Positions 18,254-29,112 of a DNA stretch of 64,000 nt are shown piece by piece. Both the position numbers and the translations under genes were made by a program. Source of the stretch: an uncultured bacterium (GTDB taxonomy: Bacteria; Atribacterota; Atribacteria; Atribacterales; Caldatribacteriaceae); assembly GCA_937922705.1 (NCBI GenBank), contig CALAIW010000023.1:90225-154224 (forward strand), in the 5' to 3' direction. Below the pieces are notes generated by a model. It ran no database searches, was not told where the DNA came from, and was given only the letters and a program-made list of their open reading frames with translations. How positions within the stretch are numbered: the stretch's first letter is position 1; every line of letters starts with the position of its first letter.

Positions 18254-19360
18254 ATGGCGAGTGTTACTTTGAAGAATGTTGTGAAGCGGTTTGGAGACGT
18301 TATCGCGGTGAATAACGTGAGTCTTGAGATTAAGGATCAGGAGTTTGTAGTTCTTGTCGGCCCTTCAGGATGTGGAAAAACTACGACACTTCGTATGATT
18401 GCTGGACTTGAAGAGGTGGACGAGGGAGAAATTTATATTGACGATGTCCTGGTGAATGATGTACCACCTAAGGACCGCGATATTGCTATGGTTTTCCAGA
18501 ACTATGCTCTCTACCCCCACATGAACGTATACGATAATATGGCTTTTGGGCTGCGACTCAGAAAATTCCCCAAGGATGAGATTGACCGACGGGTTAAGGA
18601 AGCGGCTGAGATTTTGGGTATCCAGGAACTCCTCTATCGGAAGCCGAAGCAGCTTTCTGGTGGACAGAGACAACGAGTTGCTGTTGGTCGGGCCATCGTT
18701 CGCCATCCAAAGGTATTCCTCTTTGATGAGCCACTTTCTAACCTCGATGCGAAGCTTCGTGTTCAGATGCGAGCTGAACTTGCTAAGCTCCACGATCGCT
18801 TGAAAACGACAATGATTTACGTTACCCACGACCAGGTTGAAGCGATGACCCTTGGAGACCGCATTGTGGTTATGCGGGATGGGGTTGTGCAGCAGGTTGG
18901 AACTCCTCTTGAACTCTACAACAAGCCTATCAACAAATTCGTTGCAGGTTTCATCGGCACTCCTTCTATGAACTTCCTTGATGTTGTTTTGAAGAAAGAA
19001 AACGATACTCTTATTCTTGATGGTGGATCTTTCAAAATTAAGGTCCCGGCTGAGTATAAGGCTCCTCTTGAACCATATGTGAACAAAGAGGTGACCTTTG
19101 GTATCCGTCCACAGGATGTCTATGACCTTGCGGTTTCCAAGGAAATGCTTCGAGATGATGGCAATGTTATCGATGCTGTAGTGGATGTTATTGAACCTCT
19201 TGGTTCTGAGCAAATTATCTATTTGACCTCTGGTCCCCATACCATTGTCGCTGTCCTGGATATGCAGACCCATACCGAAGTTGGGGCCAGCATGAAAATC
19301 GTAGTCGATACAAGCAAGATGCACGTGTTTGACATTAACACAGAGAGAGCCATCATATGA
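18254..19360 (+). CDS. Sugar-type ABC transporter ATP-binding protein (UgpC/MsmX/MalK-like)
   Basis: [55 protein letters not shown]-terminal regulatory domain with GIRPQD. Confidence 0.95.
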   Translation: MASVTLKNVVKRFGDVIAVNNVSLEIKDQEFVVLVGPSGCGKTTTLRMIAGLEEVDEGEIYIDDVLVNDVPPKDRDIAMVFQNYALYPHMNVYDNMAFGLRLRKFPKDEIDRRVKEAAEILGIQELLYRKPKQLSGGQRQRVAVGRAIVRHPKVFLFDEPLSNLDAKLRVQMRAELAKLHDRLKTTMIYVTHDQVEAMTLGDRIVVMRDGVVQQVGTPLELYNKPINKFVAGFIGTPSMNFLDVVLKKENDTLILDGGSFKIKVPAEYKAPLEPYVNKEVTFGIRPQDVYDLAVSKEMLRDDGNVIDAVVDVIEPLGSEQIIYLTSGPHTIVAVLDMQTHTEVGASMKIVVDTSKMHVFDINTERAII

Positions 19361-19365
19361 TGTGA

Positions 19366-19394
19366 TTGCTTTCGCTTTAAAGTTGGTGTATTAT
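19366..19394 (+). promoter_or_regulatory. Predicted promoter for gap-tpiA-secG
   Basis: TTGCTT 19366-19371, 17-nt spacer, TATTAT 19389-19394. Confidence 0.42.
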
Positions 19395-19418
19395 AAGGTG
19401 CTTAATCCACTCAAGTAA

Positions 19419-20426
<1,008 letters not shown>

Positions 20427-20440
20427 AAAGGGATCCTTGC

Positions 20441-21229
20441 ATGAGCCGTCTCCTTATCGCTGCAGGAAACTGGAAGATGCACAAGACTATGGAGGAGGCC
20501 TCGGCATATGCCGAGGCCTTCCTTCCACGGATGCGGATGTATCGTGGCCTTGAAATTGTCGTCTGTCCCCCTTTCACCGCTCTTTCCGTTTTGCAAAGCG
20601 CTTTTCGTGGTACTCAGGTGCAGCTTGGGGCACAGAACGTTCATTGGGAGCCCCAGGGAGCGTTCACAGGCGAGATTTCGGTGCGCATGCTTCAGGAATT
20701 TGGGTGTCGGTACGTTATTGTTGGTCACTCAGAACGGCGACACATTTTCCGCGAGACTTCTGAGGAAGTTGGTCGTAAGGTGAAAACGCTCTGTGTCTTT
20801 GGAATCTCTCCAATCCTTTGTGTTGGAGAGAAGCTTGAAGAGCGAGACAGAGGAAAAACTTATGAAGTGGTCAGGGAACAGCTCCAAAAAGGTATCGCTC
20901 ATCTTTCCCCTGAAGAAGCGCGCAATCTCGTCATCGCTTATGAACCAGTTTGGGCTATTGGAACTGGAAGAGCGGCAACCCCGGAAGATGCAGAGGAAGT
21001 TATTCGTTTTATTCGGGAAGAACTTGCTCGTGCCTTCAATCCCCATGTAGCTGAGTACGTCCGTATCCTTTACGGAGGCAGCGTGACTCCGGATAATGTT
21101 TTCTCCTTTGTAGTACAAAAGAATATTGACGGAACGCTTGTGGGTGGGGCAAGTCTTGATCCTTCGAAGTTCCTCTCGATTGTTGAGGAGACGGAGCGGG
21201 CATTTATCGAAAAGAGTAAAGGAGCCTGA
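20441..21229 (+). CDS. tpiA: Triosephosphate isomerase
   Basis: AAGNWKMHK; VGHSERR; AYEPVWAIGTGRAA; ILYGGSVTPDN. Confidence 0.98.
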   Translation: MSRLLIAAGNWKMHKTMEEASAYAEAFLPRMRMYRGLEIVVCPPFTALSVLQSAFRGTQVQLGAQNVHWEPQGAFTGEISVRMLQEFGCRYVIVGHSERRHIFRETSEEVGRKVKTLCVFGISPILCVGEKLEERDRGKTYEVVREQLQKGIAHLSPEEARNLVIAYEPVWAIGTGRAATPEDAEEVIRFIREELARAFNPHVAEYVRILYGGSVTPDNVFSFVVQKNIDGTLVGGASLDPSKFLSIVEETERAFIEKSKGA

Positions 21230-21232
21230 AAT

Positions 21233-21460
21233 ATGGAAGCGTGGATGGTTATTCAAATCGTGGTTTCAGTTATCCTTATTCTCGTTGTTGTGCTGCAGCC
21301 TCGCAAATCCGGCGTTGGTGGAGGAATCTTTGGGGGCATGACTCGGGCAGATCGAAGCGCTAAATTTAAAGCACTTCCGATATTAAGCAAGCTCACTGTT
21401 GTCTTTGGTATAGCGCTCATGGTCTTGTCTCTTGCTTTTTCCCTTCTCCTCTCCCGGTGA
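21233..21460 (+). CDS. secG: Preprotein translocase subunit SecG
   Basis: Two TM helices, VVVLQPRKSGVGGGIFGG between them; follows tpiA. Confidence 0.9.
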   Translation: MEAWMVIQIVVSVILILVVVLQPRKSGVGGGIFGGMTRADRSAKFKALPILSKLTVVFGIALMVLSLAFSLLLSR

Positions 21461-21472
21461 GGGGGGATCTCT

Positions 21473-22510
21473 GTGCAGCGATTTTGGATCACCTCCCTTG
21501 AGGAAGTGGCGAAGTTCTCGCCTGGGAAGGACCGGAGTTTCTATTCAGCAACGCACGAGGAGATTAAAAGAGGGTACACCACAGATGTCTACTTCGTTAC
21601 TGCTCAGGAGATTCTTCGCCATTTAAAACTTGCTGATACTGTCGTAACTGCAGAGGTGTTTCCTCGTCGATCTGGAGTTCTTTGTGGTGTTTCGGAGGTT
21701 TTGAATCTCCTTGCCGCGAGCAATGTCGAGATTTGGGGTCTTGAGGAGGGAGAGGAATTTGCTGCGAAGGAGGTGATTATGCGCATCCGAGGACCGTATT
21801 CAGAATTTGGTATCTTTGAAACGCCACTTCTTGGGATACTTGCTCACAGTTCTGGTTGGGCTACAGCTGCTCGAGAATGCAAGAAAGCAGCGGGAGATAA
21901 GACCGTTATCTGCTTTGGTGCCCGTCATGTACACCCTGCGGTAGCTCCAGTTCTTGAGCGAGCTGCACTTGTCGGTGGTGTGGATGGCGCAGCATGTATC
22001 CTTGGAGCAAAACTCTTTGACAAGGAGCCAGGGGGAACGATTCCTCACGCGGTTATCCTTATCGTGGGAGATACAGTGATTACTGCTAAAGCCTTCGAAG
22101 AAGTTGTTCCGCCAAGTTTCCCAAGGATTATTCTCGTGGATACCTTTAAGGACGAGGCTGAAGAATCCCTTCGGGTGGCAAGAGTTTTAGGGGAAAAGCT
22201 CTATGGTGTTCGCTTGGACACACCTGATGAGCGGGGAGGGGTAACTCCAGCCCTTGTAGAAGAGGTTCGGGAGCGGTTGCGACAGGCGGGTTTCCCCCAC
22301 GTGAAGATTGTAGTGTCAGGAGGATTGAATCCAGAAAAAATTGCTCTTTTAAGGGATAAAGCGGATATTTTTGGGGTTGGAAGTTACATTAGCGGATTCC
22401 CGCCTATCGATATGACCATGGATATTAAGGAAGTGGCTGGACAGAATGTGGCTAAAAGGGGGAGGATTCCAGGGATTATCCCCAATCCTCGCCTGAAAAG
22501 GCTAAAATGA
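21473..22510 (+). CDS. Nicotinate phosphoribosyltransferase family
   Basis: FGARHVHPAVAPVLERAALVGGVDGAACILGAKLF; VVSGGLNPEKIALLRDKADIFGVGSYI. Confidence 0.88.
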   Translation: MQRFWITSLEEVAKFSPGKDRSFYSATHEEIKRGYTTDVYFVTAQEILRHLKLADTVVTAEVFPRRSGVLCGVSEVLNLLAASNVEIWGLEEGEEFAAKEVIMRIRGPYSEFGIFETPLLGILAHSSGWATAARECKKAAGDKTVICFGARHVHPAVAPVLERAALVGGVDGAACILGAKLFDKEPGGTIPHAVILIVGDTVITAKAFEEVVPPSFPRIILVDTFKDEAEESLRVARVLGEKLYGVRLDTPDERGGVTPALVEEVRERLRQAGFPHVKIVVSGGLNPEKIALLRDKADIFGVGSYISGFPPIDMTMDIKEVAGQNVAKRGRIPGIIPNPRLKRLK

Positions 22511-22521
22511 GGAGGTACGTT

Positions 22522-24363
22522 ATGAAAAGGTTTTTGATTGTTCTGGGTTTGGTAGCTTGTGCTTTTCTTTCGGGGTCGCTTGTTCTTGCAGAAGTTAAAA
22601 ATCCCGATACGTATATCTTTCTTAGCATTGGAGAACCAGATACTCTTGACCCCCACTATGCGTATGATACAGCAAGTGGCGAAGTAATCGGTTTTGTGTA
22701 TGAGAACCTTATTGCTTACAAAGGGGAAAGCGTTACCGAGTTTGTTCCTCGCTTAGCGACAGAAGTACCTACACTAGAGAATGGCCTTATCCGGGATGGT
22801 GGAAAAACGTATGTTTTTCCTATCCGGAAAGGAGTACAGTTTCACAACGGAAACGACCTTACTCCCGAGGACGTAGAGTATAGCTTTGAGCGGGGTATTC
22901 TCTTTGACCCTTACGGAGGACCTATGTGGATGCTCATCGAGGCCCTCTTTGGCTATGAAACTCTTGAGGACTTTGTGCAAGACAAGGTAGGAATTGCCTG
23001 GAGTGATATGGTTGACGAAGAAGGGAATCTCAAAAGTGAGGAGTATCGACAGAAACTCATCGACTTCTATACCACCTATATTGATCCAGCAATTGAGGTG
23101 GAGGGGGATAGTGTAGTTTTCCGCCTTTCTAGGCCCTTTGCCCCATTTTTGAGTATCCTTGCTCAGAATGCAAGCTGGAGCGCTATCCTCGACAGAGAGA
23201 CTTGTATTTCCCTAGGTCTCTGGGATGGCCAGGCAGATGGATGGTGGAAATACCATAACTGGAAAAAGGAGAAAAGCCCCCTTTACGATAAGGCTATTGG
23301 TACCGGTCCTTTTAAGCTCCTTGAGTGGGACAGGGCGCAGCAGAAGGTTACCTTAATTCGGAACGATGCGTACTGGGGAGAAAAACCAAAGCTTGCCAAA
23401 GTCATTATCTGGGGTGTTGATGAGTGGAGTACACGGCGCTCTATGCTTGAGGCAGGAGATGCAGACCAAATCTATACACCACTTCAATACCTTGATCAGG
23501 TGAGAGAATTACCAGGGGTTGTGATTAAAGAGGGTTCTCGACTGACCATCACTGCTTTGCACTTTAACTGGAATGTTGCGAAAGAAAGCAAGTACTTAGG
23601 GAGTGGCAAGCTCGATGGCGAAGGTATTCCCCCAGATTTCTTTAGCGATGTGCATGTACGTAAAGCCTTCTCGTACGCCTTTGACTACGACACCTTTATT
23701 GAGCAAGTTCTCAAAGGGTATGGACATCGTATTCCTTCGGTTATCCCCCGAGGGCTCCTTGGTTTCAATGAGAATCTTCCTATGTACCCCTTTGACCTTG
23801 AGAAAGCAAAAGAAGAATTCCAAAAAGCTTGGAATGGGGAAGTCTGGGAAAAAGGTTTTAAGTTGACGCTCCTTTACAATACTGGAAATGAGGCCCGCCA
23901 GACAGCTTGTGAGATGCTCAAAGAAAACATCGAATCTCTGAACCCCAAGTTTAAAATCGAGGTCCAAGGAGTCCAGTGGCCAACCTACCTCGATGCGTAC
24001 CGACAGGGGCAACTTCCGGCGTTCATCATTGGATGGCTTGCCGATTATCCGGATCCACACAATTTTATCTTTACTTACTACCACAGCAACGGCGTATACG
24101 GGACGACCCAGGGAGCGGCATTCCGAAAGTTCGCTGAGGAGAACCTTAATGCCCTCATTGAAGACGCCATCGAAGAAACGGATCCTGTAAAACGACAGGC
24201 CATATATGAAGAGATCCAAAAGATTGCCTACCAAAATGCTTTGGGGATACCTCTCTACCAGCCGGAGGAAGTGTACGTTATGCGGAGCTGGGTTAAGGGC
24301 TGGATGTTTAATCCTATGCGCCCTGGAGAGGCAAATTACGATGGAATTTGGAAGGAAGAGTGA
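22522..24363 (+). CDS. Oligopeptide-type ABC transporter substrate-binding protein (SBP family 5)
   Basis: Signal peptide; EPDTLDPHYAYDTASGEV; YVFPIRKGVQFHNGNDLTPEDVEYSFER; strong SD AGGAGG. Confidence 0.95.
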   Translation: MKRFLIVLGLVACAFLSGSLVLAEVKNPDTYIFLSIGEPDTLDPHYAYDTASGEVIGFVYENLIAYKGESVTEFVPRLATEVPTLENGLIRDGGKTYVFPIRKGVQFHNGNDLTPEDVEYSFERGILFDPYGGPMWMLIEALFGYETLEDFVQDKVGIAWSDMVDEEGNLKSEEYRQKLIDFYTTYIDPAIEVEGDSVVFRLSRPFAPFLSILAQNASWSAILDRETCISLGLWDGQADGWWKYHNWKKEKSPLYDKAIGTGPFKLLEWDRAQQKVTLIRNDAYWGEKPKLAKVIIWGVDEWSTRRSMLEAGDADQIYTPLQYLDQVRELPGVVIKEGSRLTITALHFNWNVAKESKYLGSGKLDGEGIPPDFFSDVHVRKAFSYAFDYDTFIEQVLKGYGHRIPSVIPRGLLGFNENLPMYPFDLEKAKEEFQKAWNGEVWEKGFKLTLLYNTGNEARQTACEMLKENIESLNPKFKIEVQGVQWPTYLDAYRQGQLPAFIIGWLADYPDPHNFIFTYYHSNGVYGTTQGAAFRKFAEENLNALIEDAIEETDPVKRQAIYEEIQKIAYQNALGIPLYQPEEVYVMRSWVKGWMFNPMRPGEANYDGIWKEE

Positions 24364-24379
24364 GGTGATACTATACAGG

Positions 24380-24411
24380 AACCCTGTAGGGGCCATGGCC
24401 CCTACAGGGTT
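24380..24411. repeat. 32-bp perfect palindrome between substrate-binding protein and permease genes
   Basis: AACCCTGTAGGGGCC-AT-GGCCCCTACAGGGTT, self-complementary throughout. Confidence 0.9.
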
Positions 24412-24423
24412 TGGTTTGCGCTT

Positions 24424-25455
24424 ATGATTTTCTATATCCTGAGACGCTTACTCTTTCTCCCTTTGACCCTTTTTGGAATCTCGCTTCTTCTTTTTCTTAT
24501 GATTGGTCTTCTCGGTCCGTATCAGCGCTTGGCTACTTTTATTAACAGTCCAGAGCGTTTGAAGGGAGTCGACGTCGACAAGCTTGTTGAACTCTATGGG
24601 CTTAATGACCCCCTCATTGTTCAGTACGGTCGGTGGTTAAAGAATCTCCTCCGAGGGAACCTTGGATGGTCCTATGTAGGAAAAGAGCCGGTGCTTTCGG
24701 CGATTTTGAAACGTTTCCCATATACTCTGGAGCTTACCCTCTTTGCTGCTATTCCTATTATTTTCCTTGGAACGTCTCTTGGGGTTCTTGCAGCGCTCCA
24801 CCACAACAGACCCCTAGACCATGGGTTGCGCATCTTTGCTGTTGTTGGATGGTCATTCCCTGACTTCGTCTTTGGGCTTTTTGTTCTTATGATTTTCTAC
24901 GGAACTCTTGGGTGGTTCCCACCGGGGAACTTGAGTATCTGGGCAGAGGAGATAGTCAAATCTCCTTACTTTCGGAATTTTACGGGGATGCTAACTTTTG
25001 ACTCTCTTCTTAATGGGCGATTCGATGTTTTTCTTGACGCGCTTCGGCATCTTGCTGGTCCAGTACTTACCCTGACGTACGTAGAATTTGCCTTTCTCCT
25101 TCGGATTACTCGCTCTTCGATGCTTGAGGTGCTCCGAAAGGAATACGTTCGAACAGCCCGGGCAAAGGGGCTGGATGAACGCGTGGTGATCAACAAGCAC
25201 GCGAAGAGAAACGCTCTTATCCCGGTGGCCACCGTATCTGGTCAGACGGTTATTGGGCTTCTTGCCGGAACAGTCATTGTGGAAACGATTTTCAATCGAA
25301 CCGGTCTTGGGAGCTTTATAGCCCTTGCTGCGGAACAGCTTGATTATGCTTCCATCATGGGCGGGACCCTCTTTTTTGGACTCATTCTGATTATTGGGAA
25401 CCTATGTGTAGACCTTTCCTATGCGTTTATTGATCCTCGGGTGAGGCTTGAGTGA
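24424..25455 (+). CDS. Peptide ABC transporter permease (DppB-like)
   Basis: RRLLFLPLTLFGISLLLFLMIGL; EYVRTARAKGLDERVVINKHAKRNALIPV. Confidence 0.94.
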   Translation: MIFYILRRLLFLPLTLFGISLLLFLMIGLLGPYQRLATFINSPERLKGVDVDKLVELYGLNDPLIVQYGRWLKNLLRGNLGWSYVGKEPVLSAILKRFPYTLELTLFAAIPIIFLGTSLGVLAALHHNRPLDHGLRIFAVVGWSFPDFVFGLFVLMIFYGTLGWFPPGNLSIWAEEIVKSPYFRNFTGMLTFDSLLNGRFDVFLDALRHLAGPVLTLTYVEFAFLLRITRSSMLEVLRKEYVRTARAKGLDERVVINKHAKRNALIPVATVSGQTVIGLLAGTVIVETIFNRTGLGSFIALAAEQLDYASIMGGTLFFGLILIIGNLCVDLSYAFIDPRVRLE

Positions 25456-26336
25456 TGCAGGAAGAGACGAGAAAAGCGCTGCGGCGGCTTTTTTCCAATG
25501 TTTCTGGAGTTCTGGGGGTCGTTCTTCTTGGGTTTTTTGTGGTTGTAGCACTTTTTGCTCCCCTTCTTGCCCCTCCCAAATCTGGGCGGGATCCGTATTT
25601 TATGCCTGTGGTGACCTGGAGTGCTGACCCTCTTCCACCTTCACGGGAACATCCTTTTGGTGTTGCTGGAAAACGTGACATTTTCTATGGCGTCGTATGG
25701 GGAACACGCACTGCCTTTCGTATTGGTATCCTCGTAACTCTTGCTTCGACGGCTATTGGACTTTTTGTGGGGTCTCTTGCTGGATACTTTGGAAAAATCC
25801 TTGACGAGATCCTTATGCGGGTAACGGATATTTTTATGGCTATTCCTTTTCTTGTTGCCGCTATGGTGCTCACCACGGTTCTCGGTACGGGACTGGATAA
25901 GGTGATGATTGCTCTTGTTGTCTTCAGCTGGATGTATCCCGCCCGTCTTATCCGGGGGAATATCCTCCAGGTGAAAGAGGAGCAGTTTGTTCTTGCGGCA
26001 AAATCCCTGGGAGTAAGTGATTTTGTAATTATTCTTCGCCACGTTCTCCCTAACGCCATTTTCCCAGTGCTTATCCAGGCTTCTATGCGTATGGGATCTT
26101 TGGTGATTACTGCAGCAGCTTTGAGCTTCCTTGGTCTTGGGGCACCCCAAGGATATGCTGACTGGGGAGCACTTCTGAATTATGCCCGAAATTGGATGCT
26201 CGGAGGATATGGAGCGACTTTCAAATACTGGTATATGATTGCTTTTCCTGGTGGAGCTATGGTGCTTTTTGTTCTTGCTTGGAATCTCCTTGGTGATGCT
26301 TTACGCGACGCCTTCGATCCTCGCCTTCGGTGGTGA
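25452..26336 (+). CDS. Peptide ABC transporter permease (DppC-like)
   Basis: HPFGVAGKRDIFYGVVWGTRTAFRIG; FVLAAKSLGVSDFVIILRHVLPNAI; GDALRDAFDPRLRW. Confidence 0.95.
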   Translation: MMQEETRKALRRLFSNVSGVLGVVLLGFFVVVALFAPLLAPPKSGRDPYFMPVVTWSADPLPPSREHPFGVAGKRDIFYGVVWGTRTAFRIGILVTLASTAIGLFVGSLAGYFGKILDEILMRVTDIFMAIPFLVAAMVLTTVLGTGLDKVMIALVVFSWMYPARLIRGNILQVKEEQFVLAAKSLGVSDFVIILRHVLPNAIFPVLIQASMRMGSLVITAAALSFLGLGAPQGYADWGALLNYARNWMLGGYGATFKYWYMIAFPGGAMVLFVLAWNLLGDALRDAFDPRLRW

Positions 26337-26343
26337 TACCCTT

Positions 26344-27327
26344 ATGCTCCTTGAGGTAAAGAACCTTCGAGTATACTTCCGGAACTCCGAGGGTCAGGAG
26401 CTTCGGGCTGTGGATGGGATAAGTTTTTCTGTTCCTTACGGGAAGACCGTTGCCCTTGTTGGAGAATCTGGGTGTGGTAAGAGTGTAACGGCTCTTGCTA
26501 TCTTGCGTCTTGTTGAGGTTAATGGGTGGATTGCGGGGGGTGAAGTTCTTTTTGAGGGGAAGAACCTTCTTACTCTTTCAGAAAAGGAGATGCAAGGGGT
26601 TCGGGGCAAAGATATAGCCATCATTTTTCAAGAACCTTCTGCGGCTTTAAATCCTGTATACACAATAGGGGATCAGATTATAGAGGCCATTCTTCTTCAT
26701 CAATCTGTGTCCCGGGAAAAGGCCCGCGCCTTAGCGGAGGAGATGCTACATCTTGTAGGAATTCCTGAGCCGAGAAAGCGCCTCAACGCGTATCCTCACG
26801 AGCTCTCAGGAGGTATGAAGCAACGGGCTATGATTGCTATGGCGCTTTCGTGTCGTCCAAAGCTCCTTATTGCTGATGAGCCGACAACAGCCCTTGATGT
26901 TACCATACAGGCACAGATTTTGACTCTCCTCCGAGACCTCCAGAAACAGATCGGCATGGCTATTCTCCTTATCACTCATGACCTTGGAATTGTTGCTGAT
27001 ATGGCAGATGAAGTTGTGGTTATGTATGCTGGGAAGGTAGTTGAGCGAGGGAGGAAGTACGATATCTTTAAGCATTGCTGCCATCCATACACCATTGGGC
27101 TTTTACGTTCTGTACCTCGTCTCGACGTGGACGAGGAAAGCCTTGTGAGCATTCCTGGGTTTGTACCGGATCCTCTTCATTTCCCCGAGGGTTGCCGCTT
27201 CCGGGGTCGCTGTTTTCTTGAAGATGAAACGTGTTGTATAGAACCTCCGGAGGTTTCTCTTGGCAATGGACATTTAGTGTACTGCCACCACGTTGTTTCT
27301 TCTGGGGTGTGTTATGAGAAACGGTGA
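26344..27327 (+). CDS. Peptide ABC transporter ATP-binding protein (DppD-like)
   Basis: GESGCGKSVTALAI; LSGGMKQRAMIAMALSCRPKLLIADEPTTALDVT; C-terminal oligo/dipeptide extension with Cys; ATG 26344 inferred. Confidence 0.95.
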   Translation: MLLEVKNLRVYFRNSEGQELRAVDGISFSVPYGKTVALVGESGCGKSVTALAILRLVEVNGWIAGGEVLFEGKNLLTLSEKEMQGVRGKDIAIIFQEPSAALNPVYTIGDQIIEAILLHQSVSREKARALAEEMLHLVGIPEPRKRLNAYPHELSGGMKQRAMIAMALSCRPKLLIADEPTTALDVTIQAQILTLLRDLQKQIGMAILLITHDLGIVADMADEVVVMYAGKVVERGRKYDIFKHCCHPYTIGLLRSVPRLDVDEESLVSIPGFVPDPLHFPEGCRFRGRCFLEDETCCIEPPEVSLGNGHLVYCHHVVSSGVCYEKR

Positions 27328-28306
27328 GGTTTTGCTTCGTGTTGAAAACCTTAAAAAGTACTTTCCCCTTCGCGCGGGAGTTTTCAAGAAAGTTGTAGGG
27401 TGGGTTAAGGCGGTAGATGGGGTGAGTTTTGAGGTCTTCACAGGGGAGACTCTGGGAGTTGTTGGGGAGTCGGGATGTGGAAAGAGCACCCTTGGGATGA
27501 CTATCCTTCGGCTCGTTGAGCCGACGGATGGGCGCATTGTTTTTGCGGGGCAAGATATTACTAATCTCCCTCCTGCGAGGCTACGTTTGATTCGCAAAGA
27601 TATGCAGATGATTTTTCAGGATCCCTTTAGTTCCCTTAATCCTCGCATGACTGTTCAGGCCATTATTGAGGAAGGGCTTAAGGTGCATCGTGTCGTTCCC
27701 CAAAGCAAGATGCGGGAAGAGGTAGAAATGCTCCTTGAACGAGTTGGTCTTTCCCGGGACTATATTCGTCGCTTTCCTCATGAGTTTTCGGGGGGGCAAA
27801 GGCAGCGTATCAGCATTGCCCGCGCTATCGCCCTTCGACCTCGTCTTGTGATTGCTGATGAAGCCCTTTCCTCTCTTGATGTGTCAGTGCGGTCTCAAAT
27901 TCTTGAACTTCTTCGAGAACTCAAGAAAGAGTACTCCCTTACCTATCTTTTCATTTCTCACGACCTTGCCGTGGTCCGACAGATCTCTCACCGGATTCTC
28001 GTTATGTATCTGGGGAAGGTAGTGGAGCTTGCACCAAAAGAGAGATTCTTTAGTCGACCCTTGCATCCTTATTCTGTAGCCCTTATCTCGGCAGTTCCTA
28101 TTCCTGATCCAGAGGCGCGAAGATCTCGGATTGTTCTGAAAGGTGATGTTCCAAGTCCTCTTCAACCCCCTTCGGGGTGCCGCTTTCATACTCGCTGTCC
28201 TAAAGCGCAGCGTGTCTGCGCAGAGCTTGAGCCCTCGCTTCAGGAAATAGAGTCAGGGCATTTTGTGGCCTGTCATTTCCCTGGATGTGTTACCCTTGAG
28301 GGATGA
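27314..28306 (+). CDS. Peptide ABC transporter ATP-binding protein (DppF-like)
   Basis: GESGCGKSTLGMTILRL; FSGGQRQRISIARAIALRPRLVIADEALSSLDVSVRSQIL; ATG 27314 inferred. Confidence 0.95.
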   Translation: MRNGEVLLRVENLKKYFPLRAGVFKKVVGWVKAVDGVSFEVFTGETLGVVGESGCGKSTLGMTILRLVEPTDGRIVFAGQDITNLPPARLRLIRKDMQMIFQDPFSSLNPRMTVQAIIEEGLKVHRVVPQSKMREEVEMLLERVGLSRDYIRRFPHEFSGGQRQRISIARAIALRPRLVIADEALSSLDVSVRSQILELLRELKKEYSLTYLFISHDLAVVRQISHRILVMYLGKVVELAPKERFFSRPLHPYSVALISAVPIPDPEARRSRIVLKGDVPSPLQPPSGCRFHTRCPKAQRVCAELEPSLQEIESGHFVACHFPGCVTLEG

Positions 28307-28307
28307 G

Positions 28308-28336
28308 TTGACGGAGCCTGGAGAATATGGTATTTT
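28308..28336 (+). promoter_or_regulatory. Predicted promoter of infC-rpmI-rplT-pheST
   Basis: TTGACG 28308-28313, 17-nt spacer, TATTTT 28331-28336. Confidence 0.48.
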
Positions 28337-28375
28337 TTTCTACCGTCTACGAAGACTTACAAGGAGGCGATTCGT

Positions 28376-28885
28376 ATCGAGATACGGTACCGTGTAAATC
28401 ACCAAATTGGGGCGCGAGAGGTTCGTCTCATTTCTCCTGAGGGAACGCAGATTGGCATCGTGCCCCTCAAAAAGGCCTTACAGATGGCAGAGGAAGCAGG
28501 TCTTGACCTAGTTGAGGTGGGTCCCAATGCTAACCCCCCAGTATGCAAGATTATGGACTATGGAAAATTTCGGTATGAGAAAGAAAAGAAAGCAAAGCTT
28601 TCTCGGAAGAAGCAGAAAACTTCAGAGCTTAAGGAGTTGAATATGCGCCCCAAAATTGACGAGCACGATTACCAAGTAAAGCTCCGAAGTGCTCTCCGTT
28701 TCCTCCAAGATGGAGATCGGGTTAAGATTATTGTGCGTTTTCGGGGGAGAGAAATAGCATTCCAGGAACGGGGACAAGAACTTCTCCGAAGGATGATTGA
28801 GGACCTTAAGGAAGTAGGACGGGTAGAGCAAGACATCAAGAGTGAAGGCTCTTCGCTTACTGTTACCTTAGCACCGAAAAAGTGA
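28376..28885 (+). CDS. infC: Translation initiation factor IF-3 (non-AUG/GUG/UUG start; ATC 28376 favoured, ATT 28370 or ATA 28382 alternatives)
   Basis: Frame reads [35 protein letters not shown]...; conserved N-terminus lies upstream of the predicted GTG 28460; SD AAGGAGG 28361-28367. Confidence 0.92.
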   Translation: MEIRYRVNHQIGAREVRLISPEGTQIGIVPLKKALQMAEEAGLDLVEVGPNANPPVCKIMDYGKFRYEKEKKAKLSRKKQKTSELKELNMRPKIDEHDYQVKLRSALRFLQDGDRVKIIVRFRGREIAFQERGQELLRRMIEDLKEVGRVEQDIKSEGSSLTVTLAPKK

Positions 28886-28901
28886 GGAGGACAGAGAAGT
28901 T

Positions 28902-29099
28902 ATGCCAAAGATGAAAACGCATCGAGGTGCGGCGAAGCGGTTCAAAATCACTGCTCATGGAAAGATTAAGCGTTCCCAGGCAGGAAAGAGTCATCTTCTA
29001 GCCCATAAAGAACGCAAGCGAAAACGCCGTCTCCGTAAAACTGTGGTTTTAACCCCTGTAGAGGCTAAAAGAATCAAAAGTTTGCTTCCCTATATCTGA
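28902..29099 (+). CDS. rpmI: 50S ribosomal protein L35
   Basis: [46 protein letters not shown]. Confidence 0.98.
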   Translation: MPKMKTHRGAAKRFKITAHGKIKRSQAGKSHLLAHKERKRKRRLRKTVVLTPVEAKRIKSLLPYI

Positions 29100-29112
29100 G
29101 AGGTGAAGAGTT

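Noticed and set aside
22522-22600. Peptide-binding protein signal peptide without an obvious lipobox cysteine
   Set aside because: SPase I-processed binding proteins are known; not informative without knowing the envelope type.
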